Assembly: GCF_034350045.1 (NCBI RefSeq) | Contig: NZ_CP133781.1 | Coordinates: forward strand, 875,001 to 939,000 | Length of the DNA stretch: 64,000 nucleotides | Source: Pseudomonas sp. CCI4.2 | Lineage (GTDB): Bacteria > Pseudomonadota > Gammaproteobacteria > Pseudomonadales > Pseudomonadaceae | Reading direction: 5' to 3' | Shown: piece by piece, positions 22,913 to 34,406 of the stretch | Position numbering within the stretch: position 1 is the stretch's first letter | Layout of the letters: every line of letters begins with the position of its first letter | Program-made: the position numbers and the translations under genes | The notes under the pieces: model-generated | Told to the model about the DNA's origin: nothing | The model's database searches: none | What the model saw: only the letters and a program-made list of their open reading frames with translations

Positions 22913-23278
22913 AGACACTTTCTCACCAGGCTGCCTCTTTTTGAGGCAATTTTCTTTTCAATTCAATCAGTTACCAACCGCGCCAGACGTTCGCCAGCTT
23001 TGCGGGGGCAAAAGGGAGGTCATTGTACACACCGACACAAAAGCTCACAAACTCGGCGACGAACAGTCGCAAATCTATGTCGCATTGATGAAAGGTTTAA
23101 AGCTAGAAGTTGTGCTAGTCAAAGTCTTTTTTATGAAATCGACCAGACTGCCCTAAATCATCGCTTATGCCTGTAACACAGACACCAGCAGGCGCGCTGC
23201 GGTTAAGCAGCACGCTCACGCGAGATTTCGGGAGTGCCGTATCGGCGACCCACGCTTTTAGCGCAGGCCGCCAGCATA
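22913..23278. other. 366-base gap: gltB leader region with an upstream hairpin
   Basis: I see no convincing gene here; the short open frames lack coding character. On the minus strand, TGCCTC, five A residues, GAGGCA (22932-22948) forms a 6-bp hairpin about 20 bases before the gltB start, just ahead of its ribosome site. A second imperfect GC-rich dyad (GCGCGCTGC / GCAGCACGC) at about 23190-23215 follows the DamX-like stop and may help end that transcript, though no T-run follows. The gltB promoter should lie in this gap, but I cannot place it firmly. Confidence 0.5.
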
Positions 23279-24892
23279 TCAGCGACTTGCGGCCAGTTCC
23301 TGTTGGATGCTGGCGACAGTACGAGGCCAAGGTTTACCAGCCTGAACCTTGGCTGGCAATACCTTGATGGCTGCGCTAGCAGCTGCGTGGGTAGAAAAAT
23401 TGCCGTAGGTCACGACATACAAGGGTTTGCCCTGCAGGGTTTTCTTGAAATAACGGTATTCGCCGCCTTGTTCGTGAACATAGGTCTGAGCGGTGGTTTC
23501 GGAACTGGTGCCGAGGATTTGCACGACGTAGTTGCCCGGCGCCTGACCGGCGTACCAGTTACCGCCAACAGCTGGCTTGGCCGCAGCGGCCACTGGTTTC
23601 TCTGCAACCTTCGGCGCTGGTTTGGCCGTAGCGACTTGAACCGACGCAGGCTTGGCAACTGGCGCCGGCTTGGCAGTCGCGACCGGGACAGCGCGAGTAG
23701 CAACAGGTGCAGCCGTTGGTGCCGGGCCAGCAGGAACGCCAACCGGTGGCGCGGTGGTAGTCACGGTGGGCGGCTGCAGATTGCCCGCCGGGCCGCCTTC
23801 GTCACCATCGCTACCGCCCGCGGCTTCAGCCAGCGGACCGCGCATGACCGGTTGCGACTTGCCCACCAATGGTAATGGCATGGGTTGTGAATTGCCGGCG
23901 AACTCAATCGCTGGACCACCCTGATTATTCGATTGCTGAGCGGCAGGCTGGCCCTGACCGAGTGGCAACTGCGCCTGAGCATTGACCGGCGCGGTGGCGG
24001 CAGGCGCCGTGGCGGTGTTATTGGCGTTACGGCCCGGCATCAGCCATGCGGCCAATATTCCGACGACAACGACGGCTCCTAAAGCCAGTACATGTTTCTT
24101 TGGCATCTTGAACCCCATACTTGGACGCTTAACCGCCGTGCGGCTAGCGATCATGGCTTCGATCATGGCATCGCGGGCGACCTGGTTGATCGCGCCCGGC
24201 CAGCCGCTGGAATGCTCGTGAATATCGGCAATCTGATCAGCCGTGAACAATTCGATGCCTTGACCGGCACCGTCCAGTCGCTGAGCCAGGTACTCGCGCG
24301 TTTCCTCTTCGGTGTAGGGTTGCAACTCGATGACGTGGAAGCGTTCTTGCTCTTGCACTTCCTCTGCGCCGAGCTGATCCAGGCGGTCGATCAACGACGA
24401 CTCGCCAAACAGGAAGACATGCGGACGACCTTCTGGCGTACCCACGGCCAACCCAAGCAAGGCTTCGAGTGCGGATTCCCCAAGTTGTTCGGCATCGTCG
24501 ACCAATAAATAGACTTCTTGCCCGGTCAACGCCAGCTGTACGACCTGCGACAGGATCGCGCGCATCTCTGGCTGAACTACACCAAGGGCTTGGGCAACCT
24601 GACGAAGTACACCTGTGGCATCGGTGGCACCGCGTGCCGATATGACCACACTTTGCACCGACTGCTTGTTGGTGCTGGCCACAAGAGCTTGACGCAATAA
24701 CGTCTTGCCACTGCCTTGGGGGCCAGTGACGACTAACAATAACTCGCTGTAGCGCGCCAGGTGATGGAGCTGGCCGAGTACCGGTTTACGCTGCGCCGGG
24801 AAAAATTTGAAGCCAGGTACCCGCGTTGCAAAGGGGTCATGACTCAACTGGTAATGGCCGAGAAAGGCCTCGTCGGCATGCAAACTAGTCAT
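23279..24892 (-). CDS. DamX-like AAA ATPase with membrane segment and SPOR domain
   Basis: 537 residues in three parts. First an ExeA-like ATPase: Walker A VVTGPQGSGKTLLRQAL near residues 54-70 and Walker B VYLLVDDAEQLG near 126-137. Then one membrane segment (about 268-286, HVLALGAVVVVGILAAWLM), a long Pro/Ala-rich periplasmic linker, and a C-terminal SPOR domain (YVVQILGTSSETTAQ) that binds denuded septal peptidoglycan. It occupies the aroB-gltB interval in Pseudomonas, like damX next to aroB in enterobacteria, and is probably a cell-division protein. It begins ten bases after the aroB stop and is likely co-transcribed. Confidence 0.88.
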   Translation of the reverse strand: MTSLHADEAFLGHYQLSHDPFATRVPGFKFFPAQRKPVLGQLHHLARYSELLLVVTGPQGSGKTLLRQALVASTNKQSVQSVVISARGATDATGVLRQVAQALGVVQPEMRAILSQVVQLALTGQEVYLLVDDAEQLGESALEALLGLAVGTPEGRPHVFLFGESSLIDRLDQLGAEEVQEQERFHVIELQPYTEEETREYLAQRLDGAGQGIELFTADQIADIHEHSSGWPGAINQVARDAMIEAMIASRTAVKRPSMGFKMPKKHVLALGAVVVVGILAAWLMPGRNANNTATAPAATAPVNAQAQLPLGQGQPAAQQSNNQGGPAIEFAGNSQPMPLPLVGKSQPVMRGPLAEAAGGSDGDEGGPAGNLQPPTVTTTAPPVGVPAGPAPTAAPVATRAVPVATAKPAPVAKPASVQVATAKPAPKVAEKPVAAAAKPAVGGNWYAGQAPGNYVVQILGTSSETTAQTYVHEQGGEYRYFKKTLQGKPLYVVTYGNFSTHAAASAAIKVLPAKVQAGKPWPRTVASIQQELAASR

Positions 24893-24902
24893 GGATTTTT
24901 CA

Positions 24903-26009
24903 TTAACCTCTAAGCTGATCCACCAGGGTCCGGTAGTCCGTTCCCAGCGTGGCCTGTAATACTTCTTTCGGATAATCGGCCGTCACGACAGCTTCGCCAA
25001 TCCGCCGTAGCAGGACCAGACGCAAACGTCCGTCGATGACTTTCTTGTCAATGGCCATGTGTTCGAGGAAATCCTCCTCGGTCATGTTTTCCGGCGGTAC
25101 TACCGGCAATCCAGCGCGCTGAAACAAGCGAATACCGCGATCACGCTCCTGCTGGGTGATCCAGCCCAGGCGGGCGGACATCTCGAGTGCCATGACCGTA
25201 CCTGTTGCAACCGCTTCGCCATGCAGCCATACGCCGTAACCCATATGGGTCTCAATGGCATGCCCAAAGGTGTGGCCCAGATTCAGCGTTGCTCGAAGGC
25301 TGCCGGTCTCGCGCTCGTCAACACCAACGACTGCCGCTTTTGCCGAGCAAGAGCGCTCGATGGCAACCGTCAGCGCCGCTTGGTCGAGGGCGCGCAACTG
25401 GTCAACGTTTTCTTCAATCCAGGTCAGAAACGGCTCATCGCAGATAAGGCCGTATTTGATGACTTCCGCCAATCCGGCCGACAGCTCACGCTCAGGCAAG
25501 GTGTTCAGGGTGGTAGTGTCGATCAGTACAACATTGGGCTGATAAAACGCGCCCACCATGTTTTTGCCTAGCGGATGATTGATCCCGGTTTTACCACCCA
25601 CGGACGAATCGACCTGGGACAACAAAGTGGTTGGAATCTGAATGAAATCTACGCCGCGCTGATAACAGGCGGCTGCAAAACCGGCCATGTCGCCGATCAC
25701 GCCGCCACCCAAGGCAATAACCGTGGTGCGGCGATCATGCCGTGCAGTGAGCAGAGCATCGAAAATGGTTTGCAGGGTTTCCCAGTTCTTGAACGCTTCG
25801 CCGTCAGCAAGCACCACCGGCAACACGTTGTAATTGCTCAGCGTGCGGGTCAGTCGCTCAAGGTAAAGGGGCGCAACGGTCGCATTGGAAACAATCGCCA
25901 CCTGCCGTCCGGCAATGTGTGGCGCCAGCAGTTCAGGCCGATCCAGCAAGCCTTCGCCAATGTGAATCGGGTAGCTTCGTTCGCCCAGCTCGACCGTAAG
26001 TGTCTGCAT
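24903..26009 (-). CDS. aroB: 3-dehydroquinate synthase
   Basis: 368 residues from ATG 26009, which has GGGGA upstream and gives the family start [20 protein letters not shown]. The NAD-binding region includes [17 protein letters not shown]. The metal-ligand region shows [11 protein letters not shown] (Glu) and the His residues of [18 protein letters not shown]. It makes 3-dehydroquinate from DAHP, step two of the shikimate pathway. It lies 157 bases after aroK and just before the DamX-like gene, the common gammaproteobacterial order. Confidence 0.97.
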   Translation of the reverse strand: MQTLTVELGERSYPIHIGEGLLDRPELLAPHIAGRQVAIVSNATVAPLYLERLTRTLSNYNVLPVVLADGEAFKNWETLQTIFDALLTARHDRRTTVIALGGGVIGDMAGFAAACYQRGVDFIQIPTTLLSQVDSSVGGKTGINHPLGKNMVGAFYQPNVVLIDTTTLNTLPERELSAGLAEVIKYGLICDEPFLTWIEENVDQLRALDQAALTVAIERSCSAKAAVVGVDERETGSLRATLNLGHTFGHAIETHMGYGVWLHGEAVATGTVMALEMSARLGWITQQERDRGIRLFQRAGLPVVPPENMTEEDFLEHMAIDKKVIDGRLRLVLLRRIGEAVVTADYPKEVLQATLGTDYRTLVDQLRG

Positions 26010-26166
26010 GTGTCCCCACGCTGATAAAGAGTGCGCCTGCCGCGTCATCTCTGAGTCTGATTATGAAATCATGGCTGCTATAAAAATCATGGCTTTACGC
26101 CACATCGCAACGCTGTTTTTTATGCCAAGGGTGAGTGACGGAGGATAACGCATTTCGCTCCACGCT

Positions 26167-26685
26167 TTAACGGGGAGCGAGTTCGGCCAAGCGGGCCAAA
26201 ATGTGTAATACCACCATTCGCGGCGGCCGCTCATCGGTTTCCACCACCAAATCAGCGATTTCTCGATAGAGCGGATCACGGATTTCCAGCAGTTCGCGCA
26301 GCACGCGGGCGGGGTCGGCGGTTCGCAACAAAGGTCGGTTACGGTCACGGGCAGTGCGCCCGACTTGTTGCTCTACCGAGGCATGCAAATACACCACGCG
26401 CCCACCCGCATGGAGCGCCTGGCGATTCTCGCTGCGCATGACTGCACCGCCACCGGTGGCGAGTACGATGCCGTCGGCCTCGCACAGTTCAGCAATCATT
26501 TGCTGTTCGCGATCGCGGAAGCCTGGCTCGCCCTCTTTGTCGAAAATCCACGGAATGTTGGCACCGGAACGCAGTTCAATTTCCTTGTCGGAATCTTTGA
26601 ACGGCAAGCGCAACTCTTTGGACAGCAATCGACCGATGGTGCTTTTGCCCGCCCCCATCGGCCCTACAAGTATTATATTTCGCAC
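26167..26685 (-). CDS. aroK: Shikimate kinase
   Basis: 172 residues. The Walker A loop is in [18 protein letters not shown] (about residues 5-22). The shikimate-binding residues include DSDKEIE, the Arg of FRDREQQM and the [13 protein letters not shown] segment ([15 protein letters not shown]), and an LID-type Arg lies near [12 protein letters not shown]. It phosphorylates shikimate at the 3-hydroxyl, the fifth pathway step. It starts four bases after the pilQ stop, so expression is probably tied to the pil operon. Confidence 0.97.
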   Translation of the reverse strand: MRNIILVGPMGAGKSTIGRLLSKELRLPFKDSDKEIELRSGANIPWIFDKEGEPGFRDREQQMIAELCEADGIVLATGGGAVMRSENRQALHAGGRVVYLHASVEQQVGRTARDRNRPLLRTADPARVLRELLEIRDPLYREIADLVVETDERPPRMVVLHILARLAELAPR

Positions 26686-26689
26686 AGAA

Positions 26690-28816
26690 TCAACGACTCA
26701 CAGCAATCGCCTGGTTATTCATGATACGCGGGGTAAGAAACACCAGCAGTTCGGATTTTGCTTCCGAGACTACGTCGCGCCGGAAAAGGCGGCCAACATA
26801 CGGCACATCACCCAAAAATGGCACCTTTTCAACGGTTTTACTTTGGGTGTTGGAGAATACGCCACCAATCACGATGGTTTCACCGTCCGCTACGAGCACC
26901 TTGGCATTCACTTCGTTTTTCTTGATCGGCGGTACGCCGAGCACGGTATTGACGTAGTCCGGCTCATCCTTGGTCACCTTGACCTCCATGATGATGCGGT
27001 TATCCGGCGTGATCTGCGGGGTTACCTCCAAAGACAACGCAGCCTCTTTAAAGGATACGGAGGTTGCACCGCTGGAGCTGGCCTCCTGATACGGGACTTC
27101 CGTACCTTTCAGGATTTTCGCCGTTTCCTTGTCAGAGGTGACAACTTTCGGCTGGGAAACTACTTCGCCGTTTCCGGTCTTCTCCATGGCGCTGAGCTGA
27201 AGGTCCAGCAACGTATTGTTGGTCAGGAAGGAAATACCGATTCCGGAGGTCGCATTGGCTGCGCCCAGATCGACATACGGAGAATTGAGGTTTGGAGTAG
27301 TGCCAGTGGGCGTCGTCACCAGACCGGAGCCGCCCACTGTCGTTTTGCCGTTACCGCTAGCATTGGTCGAACCGCCCCATTGCACGCCCAGCGCCTTGTC
27401 GTAACCGACGTTGGCTTCGACGATCCGCGCTTCGATCATCACCTGACGTACCGGGATGTCCAACTGCGAGACAATTCGGCGCAACTCATCGAGTCGATCC
27501 TGGGTCTGGTAGGCAATGATGTTGTTAGTCCGATCATCCACGGTAATCGAACCGCGCTCTTCGGTTTTAGCTTCGGCGCTGGTGACTGACTGGAATAGCT
27601 TGGCAATATCAGCGGCTTTGGCGTAGTTCACTTGCAGCAGCTCGCGGCGTAGCGGTGCCAGCTCGGCAATTTGCTTCATCGACTCCAGCTCCTGCCGCTC
27701 ACGGGCAGCGATTTCGTCTGCCGGCGCGACCAGCAATACGTTGCCCACTTTGCGCTTATCCAGGCCTTTGGTTTTCAGCACCAAATCCAGCGCCTGATCC
27801 CACGGCACGTTCTGCAGACGCAAGGTAATCCCGCCCTGCACCGTGTCGCTGGCCACTAGGTTGAGATTGGTAAAATCGGCAATCAACTGCAGGACCGAGC
27901 GCACGTCGATGTCCTGGAAGTTCAGCGAAAGCTTTTCGCCGGTGTAGACCAGCTTGTCGAGGTTGCGACGATCCACATCATCGTTGGTCAACGGACGCAC
28001 GCTGATGGTCAGCTTGTTATCGGTCTGGTAGGCCGAGTAATCGAACGCCCCGGTTGGCTCAATATTGATACTGGCTTTGTCACCCGTAGCGCTGGCAGTG
28101 ACGAACTGCACTGGTGTTGCGAAATCTTTCACATCCAGCCGAACGCGCAAAGGGTCCGGCAACTGGGTCTTGGCAAAATCCACGCGAATTTTACCGCCCT
28201 GCTCCTGGATGTCTGGAGCGATGCCCGAGTCGGTCAACTCGATGACTACGTTACCCTCGCCCAACTCGCCGCGCTGGAAGTCGATGTTCTTGATCGCCTT
28301 ACCCACTGCGGCATAGGATTTAGCCGGAGCAGCGGCAGGTACCGAAACCCGCGCTGCACCCGTGGCAGTACTTGGCTGGGAGCGTTGAGCCGTCGCGGCG
28401 CCCTGACCCACCACCAAGAACAGGTTGTTGCCATCGACCCGCGAGCTATAAGGCGCAAGCGTGGTCATGTTAATGATCACCCGCGTACGGTCTTTAGCTT
28501 CGACCACTACCACGCTGCGGGCATTCCCTACGCCCAACTCGCGAGTCTTGCTCGCCAACTGACTGGTCACGCCAGGCAAGTCCAACGCAATCCGCGCCGG
28601 TTGCTCGGTGGTATAGCCACGCGGAACGGGGATCGGCCCGTCGAAGGTCAACTTCAGCTCTACGCGGTCTCCCGGCAACGCCGCAACATCCAGCGTTTTC
28701 AAGCTGGCAGCTTCGAGCATCGGCGATATCATCGCGACCCAAAGCGAAACGCCGATAACCGAGAAAATCCTGTTCATGATCAAATTCCGTTGTGCTGATC
28801 CGAGGGTGTTGTACAT
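26690..28816 (-). CDS. pilQ: Type IV pilus secretin PilQ
   Basis: 708 residues from ATG 28816, with a strong GGTGGAG ribosome site 17 bases after pilP. ATG 28777 would give the shorter N-terminus [10 protein letters not shown] seen in relatives but has a poor ribosome site. After the signal peptide (cleavage near LEAA) come AMIN domains that bind peptidoglycan, an STN/N0 domain ([16 protein letters not shown] type, here [20 protein letters not shown]), and the secretin barrel with its final [16 protein letters not shown] segment. It forms the outer-membrane pore for pilus extension. It is the last gene of pilMNOPQ, followed at once by aroK. Confidence 0.97.
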   Translation of the reverse strand: MYNTLGSAQRNLIMNRIFSVIGVSLWVAMISPMLEAASLKTLDVAALPGDRVELKLTFDGPIPVPRGYTTEQPARIALDLPGVTSQLASKTRELGVGNARSVVVVEAKDRTRVIINMTTLAPYSSRVDGNNLFLVVGQGAATAQRSQPSTATGAARVSVPAAAPAKSYAAVGKAIKNIDFQRGELGEGNVVIELTDSGIAPDIQEQGGKIRVDFAKTQLPDPLRVRLDVKDFATPVQFVTASATGDKASINIEPTGAFDYSAYQTDNKLTISVRPLTNDDVDRRNLDKLVYTGEKLSLNFQDIDVRSVLQLIADFTNLNLVASDTVQGGITLRLQNVPWDQALDLVLKTKGLDKRKVGNVLLVAPADEIAARERQELESMKQIAELAPLRRELLQVNYAKAADIAKLFQSVTSAEAKTEERGSITVDDRTNNIIAYQTQDRLDELRRIVSQLDIPVRQVMIEARIVEANVGYDKALGVQWGGSTNASGNGKTTVGGSGLVTTPTGTTPNLNSPYVDLGAANATSGIGISFLTNNTLLDLQLSAMEKTGNGEVVSQPKVVTSDKETAKILKGTEVPYQEASSSGATSVSFKEAALSLEVTPQITPDNRIIMEVKVTKDEPDYVNTVLGVPPIKKNEVNAKVLVADGETIVIGGVFSNTQSKTVEKVPFLGDVPYVGRLFRRDVVSEAKSELLVFLTPRIMNNQAIAVSR

Positions 28817-28832
28817 GCTTGGCTCCACCCTT

Positions 28833-29360
28833 TTATGATTTCTCTTTGAGGGAAATAATGCGTGGCCGCTCTAGCCATGCGCCCTCTCCATCAGGAACTA
28901 ATTCAACCACATCGACCTGCGAATCACTGATTGCAACGATGCGTCCGTCATTGCGGCCCAAGTAGTCGCCGACCTTCATCCGATACACACCACCCGCGCC
29001 ACGTACCAGGGCAAAGGTTCCCGAGAGGTTGGCCATCGTGCCTACCATTTCGAATTGCTCGATGTTGAACCCTTCGAGGAACTGCTTAACCCGAGTTTCA
29101 TCCGGCTTAACTTCCTTCGAACCTTTTTGACGCTTGGTCAAGTCAACCTTGATCGGCGGCTGAAACGGACTGCGCAGTGCGGCGGCGCTGTAGGAAAACG
29201 CTTCATAAGGACGAAATTTTGGCAGAGGTTCGATCACGCCGGTAGGGCGAGCGCGCACCTCGTCCATGTAGGTCTGCAAGTCGCCAAACTGATTAGCGTT
29301 GTCGCAACCGGCCAGGCTGATCAAGGTGACACTGATGCACAACAGTCCAGTGGCCCTCAT
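28833..29360 (-). CDS. pilP: Type IV pilus inner-membrane lipoprotein PilP
   Basis: 175 residues. The lipobox LISLAGC places the lipidated cysteine at about residue 19, followed by DNANQFGDLQTYMDEVRARP, the flexible N-terminus that binds PilN/PilO. The C-terminal beta domain (from about residue 95) contacts the secretin and includes YRMKVGDYLGRNDGRI. It links the PilMNO inner-membrane platform to PilQ. It overlaps pilO by four bases. Confidence 0.96.
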   Translation of the reverse strand: MRATGLLCISVTLISLAGCDNANQFGDLQTYMDEVRARPTGVIEPLPKFRPYEAFSYSAAALRSPFQPPIKVDLTKRQKGSKEVKPDETRVKQFLEGFNIEQFEMVGTMANLSGTFALVRGAGGVYRMKVGDYLGRNDGRIVAISDSQVDVVELVPDGEGAWLERPRIISLKEKS

Positions 29361-29980
29361 TTCTGCTGCCCTTTGTCGTTGTAACGGTAGGTCTTGGCCA
29401 GAATGCTCATACGCAATTTTTGCGTACCGCCGGGCTCGACCGGTTTGATCTGGAAGTCGTGCAGCGTCACGATTCGCGGCAGGCTGGCAACGCCGCTGGC
29501 GAAGGTAGCCAGGTCGTGATAAGCCCCGACCACAGTGATTTGAATCGGCAGTTCGATGTAGAACTGCTGGGTCACTTCTGGCAGCAACTTGATCTCTTCA
29601 AACTCCAGCCCACTGCCCAACCCCGTTCGGGTGATATCTTCAAGCAGTCCCGGAACCTCAGTGTCGCTGGGCAACTGCCGCAGCAGTGCGCCGAACGAGT
29701 TCTCCATTTCCTTCATTTGTATTTTGTAGGCATTCAGGTTCGCTGCCTGATAGGCCTTGGTAGAGAACTGCTCCTTGAGCGTGACCTCACTGGCCAGTGA
29801 CTGGTCGAGTTGATCCTGTAGGTCCTTCAGGTAAAAGTTGTAACCCAGCGCCAGCACGATAATCAAAACCAGCGCACCAGCGATGGTCTTGACCGCCGCA
29901 GGCCATGAACCGAGATTGTTCAGGTCCAGGTCGTTGAAATCGATCTTGCGCAGGCTGTCCAGCCATTCTCCAGGCTTCAT
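29357..29980 (-). CDS. pilO: Type IV pilus alignment protein PilO
   Basis: 207 residues: a short cytoplasmic N-terminus, one membrane segment at about 33-50 (AGALVLIIVLALGYNFYL), a coiled-coil segment, and a periplasmic ferredoxin-like domain. It forms a heterodimer with PilN and binds PilP. Start and stop overlap pilN and pilP (ATGA-type junctions), consistent with stoichiometric synthesis. Confidence 0.96.
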   Translation of the reverse strand: MKPGEWLDSLRKIDFNDLDLNNLGSWPAAVKTIAGALVLIIVLALGYNFYLKDLQDQLDQSLASEVTLKEQFSTKAYQAANLNAYKIQMKEMENSFGALLRQLPSDTEVPGLLEDITRTGLGSGLEFEEIKLLPEVTQQFYIELPIQITVVGAYHDLATFASGVASLPRIVTLHDFQIKPVEPGGTQKLRMSILAKTYRYNDKGQQK

Positions 29981-30542
29981 CGTTTACCCCCCTCAACTTG
30001 TGGCTGAGTTTGGCGCACGGTCAGCTGGAACGTATTCGCTTGATCGACCCCCCCGGCAGTGGTGGCCTTGACCTCGGTCAGACTCGGGCCTTCAAGCCAG
30101 TCGGACGCTTCGAGATTACGCATCAAGTCGGAAACGCGGTTGTTCGACTCCGCAGCACCGGAAATACCAATGAGCTTGTCCGTCATTTTTACTTCAGTGA
30201 AATACACGCCATCGGGCAGCGTGCGCGCCAGTTGGTCAAAAACTCGACCGATGATTGGACGGTTGCCTTGCAGGTCCTGGATGATTTTCATCCGTTCCAG
30301 CAATTGCTTGCGACGCGCTTTCAACTCACTGATTTCTTTGATTCGCTGGTCGAGCTGAACAATTTCTTTCTGTATGAAGGCGTTGCGCGCAGCCTGGTGC
30401 TCAATGGAATTGCTGATGTATTGATCACCCAGAAAGACCACACCAACGGCAATGACCAATACGCCGACAAGGGCTGTTAGGAAGCGCTTTTTTCGCTCTT
30501 CGCGCAGTTGCTCACGCCACGGCAGTAAGTTAATCCGCGCCA

Positions 30543-30543
<1 letters not shown>
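29977..30543 (-). CDS. pilN: Type IV pilus alignment protein PilN
   Basis: 188 residues. The conserved cytoplasmic N-terminus MARINLLPWREQLREERKK carries the INLLPWRE motif that binds PilM. One membrane segment (about 22-42) and a periplasmic coiled coil plus core follow. Its start shares a base with the pilM stop, and its stop overlaps the pilO start. Confidence 0.97.
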
Positions 30544-31631
<1,088 letters not shown>

Positions 31632-31714
31632 TCACTTACGGATTGTTTAGCGCCCTATGCCTCTTGCACCTGCCCGAACAGTAGCGCAAATAACGCTCGG
31701 ACACGAAAAATGCT

Positions 31715-31720
31715 TATAAT
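31715..31720 (+). promoter_or_regulatory. Candidate ponA promoter -10 box within a dyad
   Basis: A perfect TATAAT lies 95 bases before the ponA start, with TG two bases before it (near-extended -10). No good -35 is visible at 17 bases (AACGCT). The box is centred between ACGAAAAA (31703-31710) and its inverted copy TTTTTCGT (31731-31738), an unusual symmetry that may be a regulator site. Confidence 0.45.
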
Positions 31721-31815
31721 GCCCAGCGTTTTTTTCGTAAAGCCAAGCTTCAAGGCATGCCTCTTTTTTTGATGCTTTCGCTTAACCCATTCTTTTATCT
31801 GGAAATCCAAAAGCC

Positions 31816-34263
31816 TTGATACGCCTGCTGAAGTTTTTCTGGTGGTCATTCGTCGCGGTATTTTGCGGGCTGCTGCTCGTATTAAGCGGCGCCTACCTCT
31901 ACTTGACCCCCGGCTTGCCGTCTGTTGACGCGCTGCGCAGCATTCAGCTACAGATCCCGCTTCGGGTCTATAGCAGTGATGGCAAATTGATTGCTGAATT
32001 TGGCGAAATGCGCCGTTCACCTATTCGTTTTGCCGATATTCCTCCTAATTTCATCAATGCGCTGCTGTCTGCCGAAGATGACAACTTCGCCAATCACTAC
32101 GGCGTAGACCCCAGCAGCCTTATGCGAGCGGCGTCTCAGCTGATCAAAAGCGGCCATATCCAATCCGGCGGCAGCACCATCACGATGCAAGTCGCGAAGA
32201 ACTTCTTTTTGACGAGTGAACGCAGTTTTTCACGCAAAACCAATGAAATCCTCTTAGCCCTGCAAATTGAGCGCCAACTGACCAAGGACGAAATCCTTGA
32301 GTTGTACGTCAATAAAATTTACCTGGGGAACCGTGCGTACGGCATTGAAGCCGCCGCCCAGGTTTATTACGGCAAGTCGATTCGTGATGTGAGCATCGCG
32401 CAGATGGCGATGATCGCCGGCCTGCCTAAAGCACCATCGCGCTTCAACCCGCTGGCCAACCCAGTACGCGCCAAAGAACGCCGCGACTGGATTCTCGGCC
32501 GCATGTACAAACTGGGTAAAATCGACCAAAACGCCTACCAGGTTGCATTGGCTGAACCGATCAACGCCAGCTACCACGTGCCGACACCGGAAGTGAACGC
32601 ACCGTATATTGCCGAAATGGCTCGTGCCGAGATGGTCGGCCGTTATGGCAGCGAGGCGTACACCGAAGGCTTCCGAGTCACTACCACGGTGCCAAGTGAT
32701 CGCCAGGAAGACGCCAACACTGCAGTGCAGGAAGGTTTGATCAGCTACGACCAACGACACGGCTACCGTGGCCCGGAAACGCGTTTGGCCGGCAAGACCC
32801 ATGAAGCGTGGGTGCTGGAAATGACCAAACAGCGTCCGATCAGTGGACTAGAGCCCGCCATCGTGACTCAGGTTGATAAAACCGGGTTACACGTCCTGAC
32901 CCGCAACGGCGACAAAGAAGAGACCGTGGCATGGGAGACCATGAAATGGGCTCGGCCATACCTGAACACCAACAGTTTGGGCAAAGTGCCGTCGCAACCA
33001 TCTGATGTAGCGCAGGTCGGTGATTTGATTCGCGTCCAGCGTCAATCCAATGACTCGCTCAAGTTCAGCCAAATCCCGGCAGCACAGAGCGCACTGGTGT
33101 CGCTTGATCCGCAAAACGGCGCTATTCGCGCGCTGGTCGGCGGTTTCGCGTTCGAACAGAGCAATTACAACCGCGCCCTGCAGGCCAAGCGCCAGCCGGG
33201 CTCGAGCTTCAAACCCTTCCTGTACTGCGCGGCGCTGGATAATGGCTTCACCGCCTCCAGCCTGGTCAACGATGCGCCGATCGTGTTTGTCGACGAATAC
33301 CTGGATAAGGTCTGGCGTCCGAAGAACGACACCAACACCTTCCTGGGTCCGATCCGTCTGCGTGAAGCGCTGTATAAGTCGCGCAATCTGGTTTCGATCC
33401 GCCTGTTGCAAAGTTTGGGTGTCGAGAACGCGATCAACTACATCACGCGCTTCGGCTTTAACAAGCAGGACCTGCCGCGCAACCTGTCGCTGGCGCTTGG
33501 AACGGCAACGCTGACGCCAATGGAAATCGCCACGGGATGGAGCACGTTTGCCAATGGCGGATACAAAATCGCTCCGTACTTGATCCAGCGTATTGAAAAC
33601 CGTGACGGTGCAACACTGTTCGTTGCCAACCCGCCGAGCGTACCGCTTAACGATGCCAAGGTCGCGGTTGATACCGCAACGTTTGCCATCAACGACACCC
33701 CGGGCGTTGCGCCTGCCACCCCGACCGCACCGACCGATCCTCAGGTTCCTGCAGTTGCAGAGCGGATAGTCGACGGCCGTACCACTTACATCCTGAACAG
33801 CATGCTGGAAGACGTGATCAAGAAAGGCACCGGCCGCCGCGCCCTGTCGATGAATCGTCCGGACATTGCGGGCAAAACCGGGACAACCAACGAATCCAAA
33901 GACGCGTGGTTCACCGGTTATAACGCCGATTACATCACCACCGTCTGGACCGGTTTCGACCAGCCAGAAAGCTTGGGCCGGCAGGAGTTTGGCGGGACGG
34001 TTGCGCTGCCGATCTGGATGAACTACATGAGCGCCGCGTTGAAAAACAAACCGCCCCATACTCAGGCCGAACCTGAAGGCATTCTTAGCTTGCGGGTCGA
34101 TCCGATCAGTGGCCGCGCAGCGTCACCGGGAACGCCTAACGCCTACTTCGAGCTGTTCAAAAGCGAAGACACACCACCAAGCGTGAATGAAGTCGGCGGC
34201 AGCGGCACCGGACCAAACAGCCCATTGCCAGCGGATGAATCGGCGCCGATCGATTTATTCTGA
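31816..34263 (+). CDS. mrcA: Class A penicillin-binding protein 1A
   Basis: 815 residues, called ponA in Pseudomonas. The start is TTG 31816. One N-terminal membrane anchor (about 8-28) is followed by the GT51 glycosyltransferase domain, where the catalytic Glu is in LLSAEDDNFANHYGVD and a second motif is GGSTITMQVAKNFFL. Then come an OB-like insert and the transpeptidase domain with SxxK in PGSSFKPFLY (Ser about residue 461), SxN in SRNLVS, and KTG in GKTGTTNESKDAWF. It polymerises and cross-links peptidoglycan in the periplasm. The gene is divergent from pilM. Confidence 0.97.
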   Translation: MIRLLKFFWWSFVAVFCGLLLVLSGAYLYLTPGLPSVDALRSIQLQIPLRVYSSDGKLIAEFGEMRRSPIRFADIPPNFINALLSAEDDNFANHYGVDPSSLMRAASQLIKSGHIQSGGSTITMQVAKNFFLTSERSFSRKTNEILLALQIERQLTKDEILELYVNKIYLGNRAYGIEAAAQVYYGKSIRDVSIAQMAMIAGLPKAPSRFNPLANPVRAKERRDWILGRMYKLGKIDQNAYQVALAEPINASYHVPTPEVNAPYIAEMARAEMVGRYGSEAYTEGFRVTTTVPSDRQEDANTAVQEGLISYDQRHGYRGPETRLAGKTHEAWVLEMTKQRPISGLEPAIVTQVDKTGLHVLTRNGDKEETVAWETMKWARPYLNTNSLGKVPSQPSDVAQVGDLIRVQRQSNDSLKFSQIPAAQSALVSLDPQNGAIRALVGGFAFEQSNYNRALQAKRQPGSSFKPFLYCAALDNGFTASSLVNDAPIVFVDEYLDKVWRPKNDTNTFLGPIRLREALYKSRNLVSIRLLQSLGVENAINYITRFGFNKQDLPRNLSLALGTATLTPMEIATGWSTFANGGYKIAPYLIQRIENRDGATLFVANPPSVPLNDAKVAVDTATFAINDTPGVAPATPTAPTDPQVPAVAERIVDGRTTYILNSMLEDVIKKGTGRRALSMNRPDIAGKTGTTNESKDAWFTGYNADYITTVWTGFDQPESLGRQEFGGTVALPIWMNYMSAALKNKPPHTQAEPEGILSLRVDPISGRAASPGTPNAYFELFKSEDTPPSVNEVGGSGTGPNSPLPADESAPIDLF

Positions 34264-34268
34264 TCCCC

Positions 34269-34346
34269 GTAGGAACCAACTTGTTGGCGAGGCGATATAC
34301 CTGATACACCGCGTCAAGCCTTTCGCCAACAAGTTGGCTCCTACAG
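34269..34346. repeat. REPIN-type paired REP palindromes after ponA
   Basis: GTAGGAACCAACTTGTTGGC on the left and its inverted counterpart CCAACAAGTTGGCTCCTACA on the right flank a short spacer. The two-REP arrangement is that of REPIN elements moved by RAYT transposases; no RAYT gene is in the window. Confidence 0.85.
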
Positions 34347-34358
34347 GAATTTGGCACC

Positions 34359-34390
34359 AAAAAAAACCTCCATTGCTGGAGGTTTTTTTT
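34359..34390. terminator. Bidirectional rho-independent terminator between ponA and maeB
   Basis: Eight A residues, CCTCCA, loop TTGC, TGGAGG, eight T residues. It is a perfect convergent terminator serving ponA (+) and maeB (-). Confidence 0.92.
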
Positions 34391-34406
34391 GCATCGCGAT
34401 CAAGAC

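Noticed and set aside
32887..34059. 390-codon open frame antisense to ponA
   Set aside because: Mirror frame within the transpeptidase domain coding region, without start signals.
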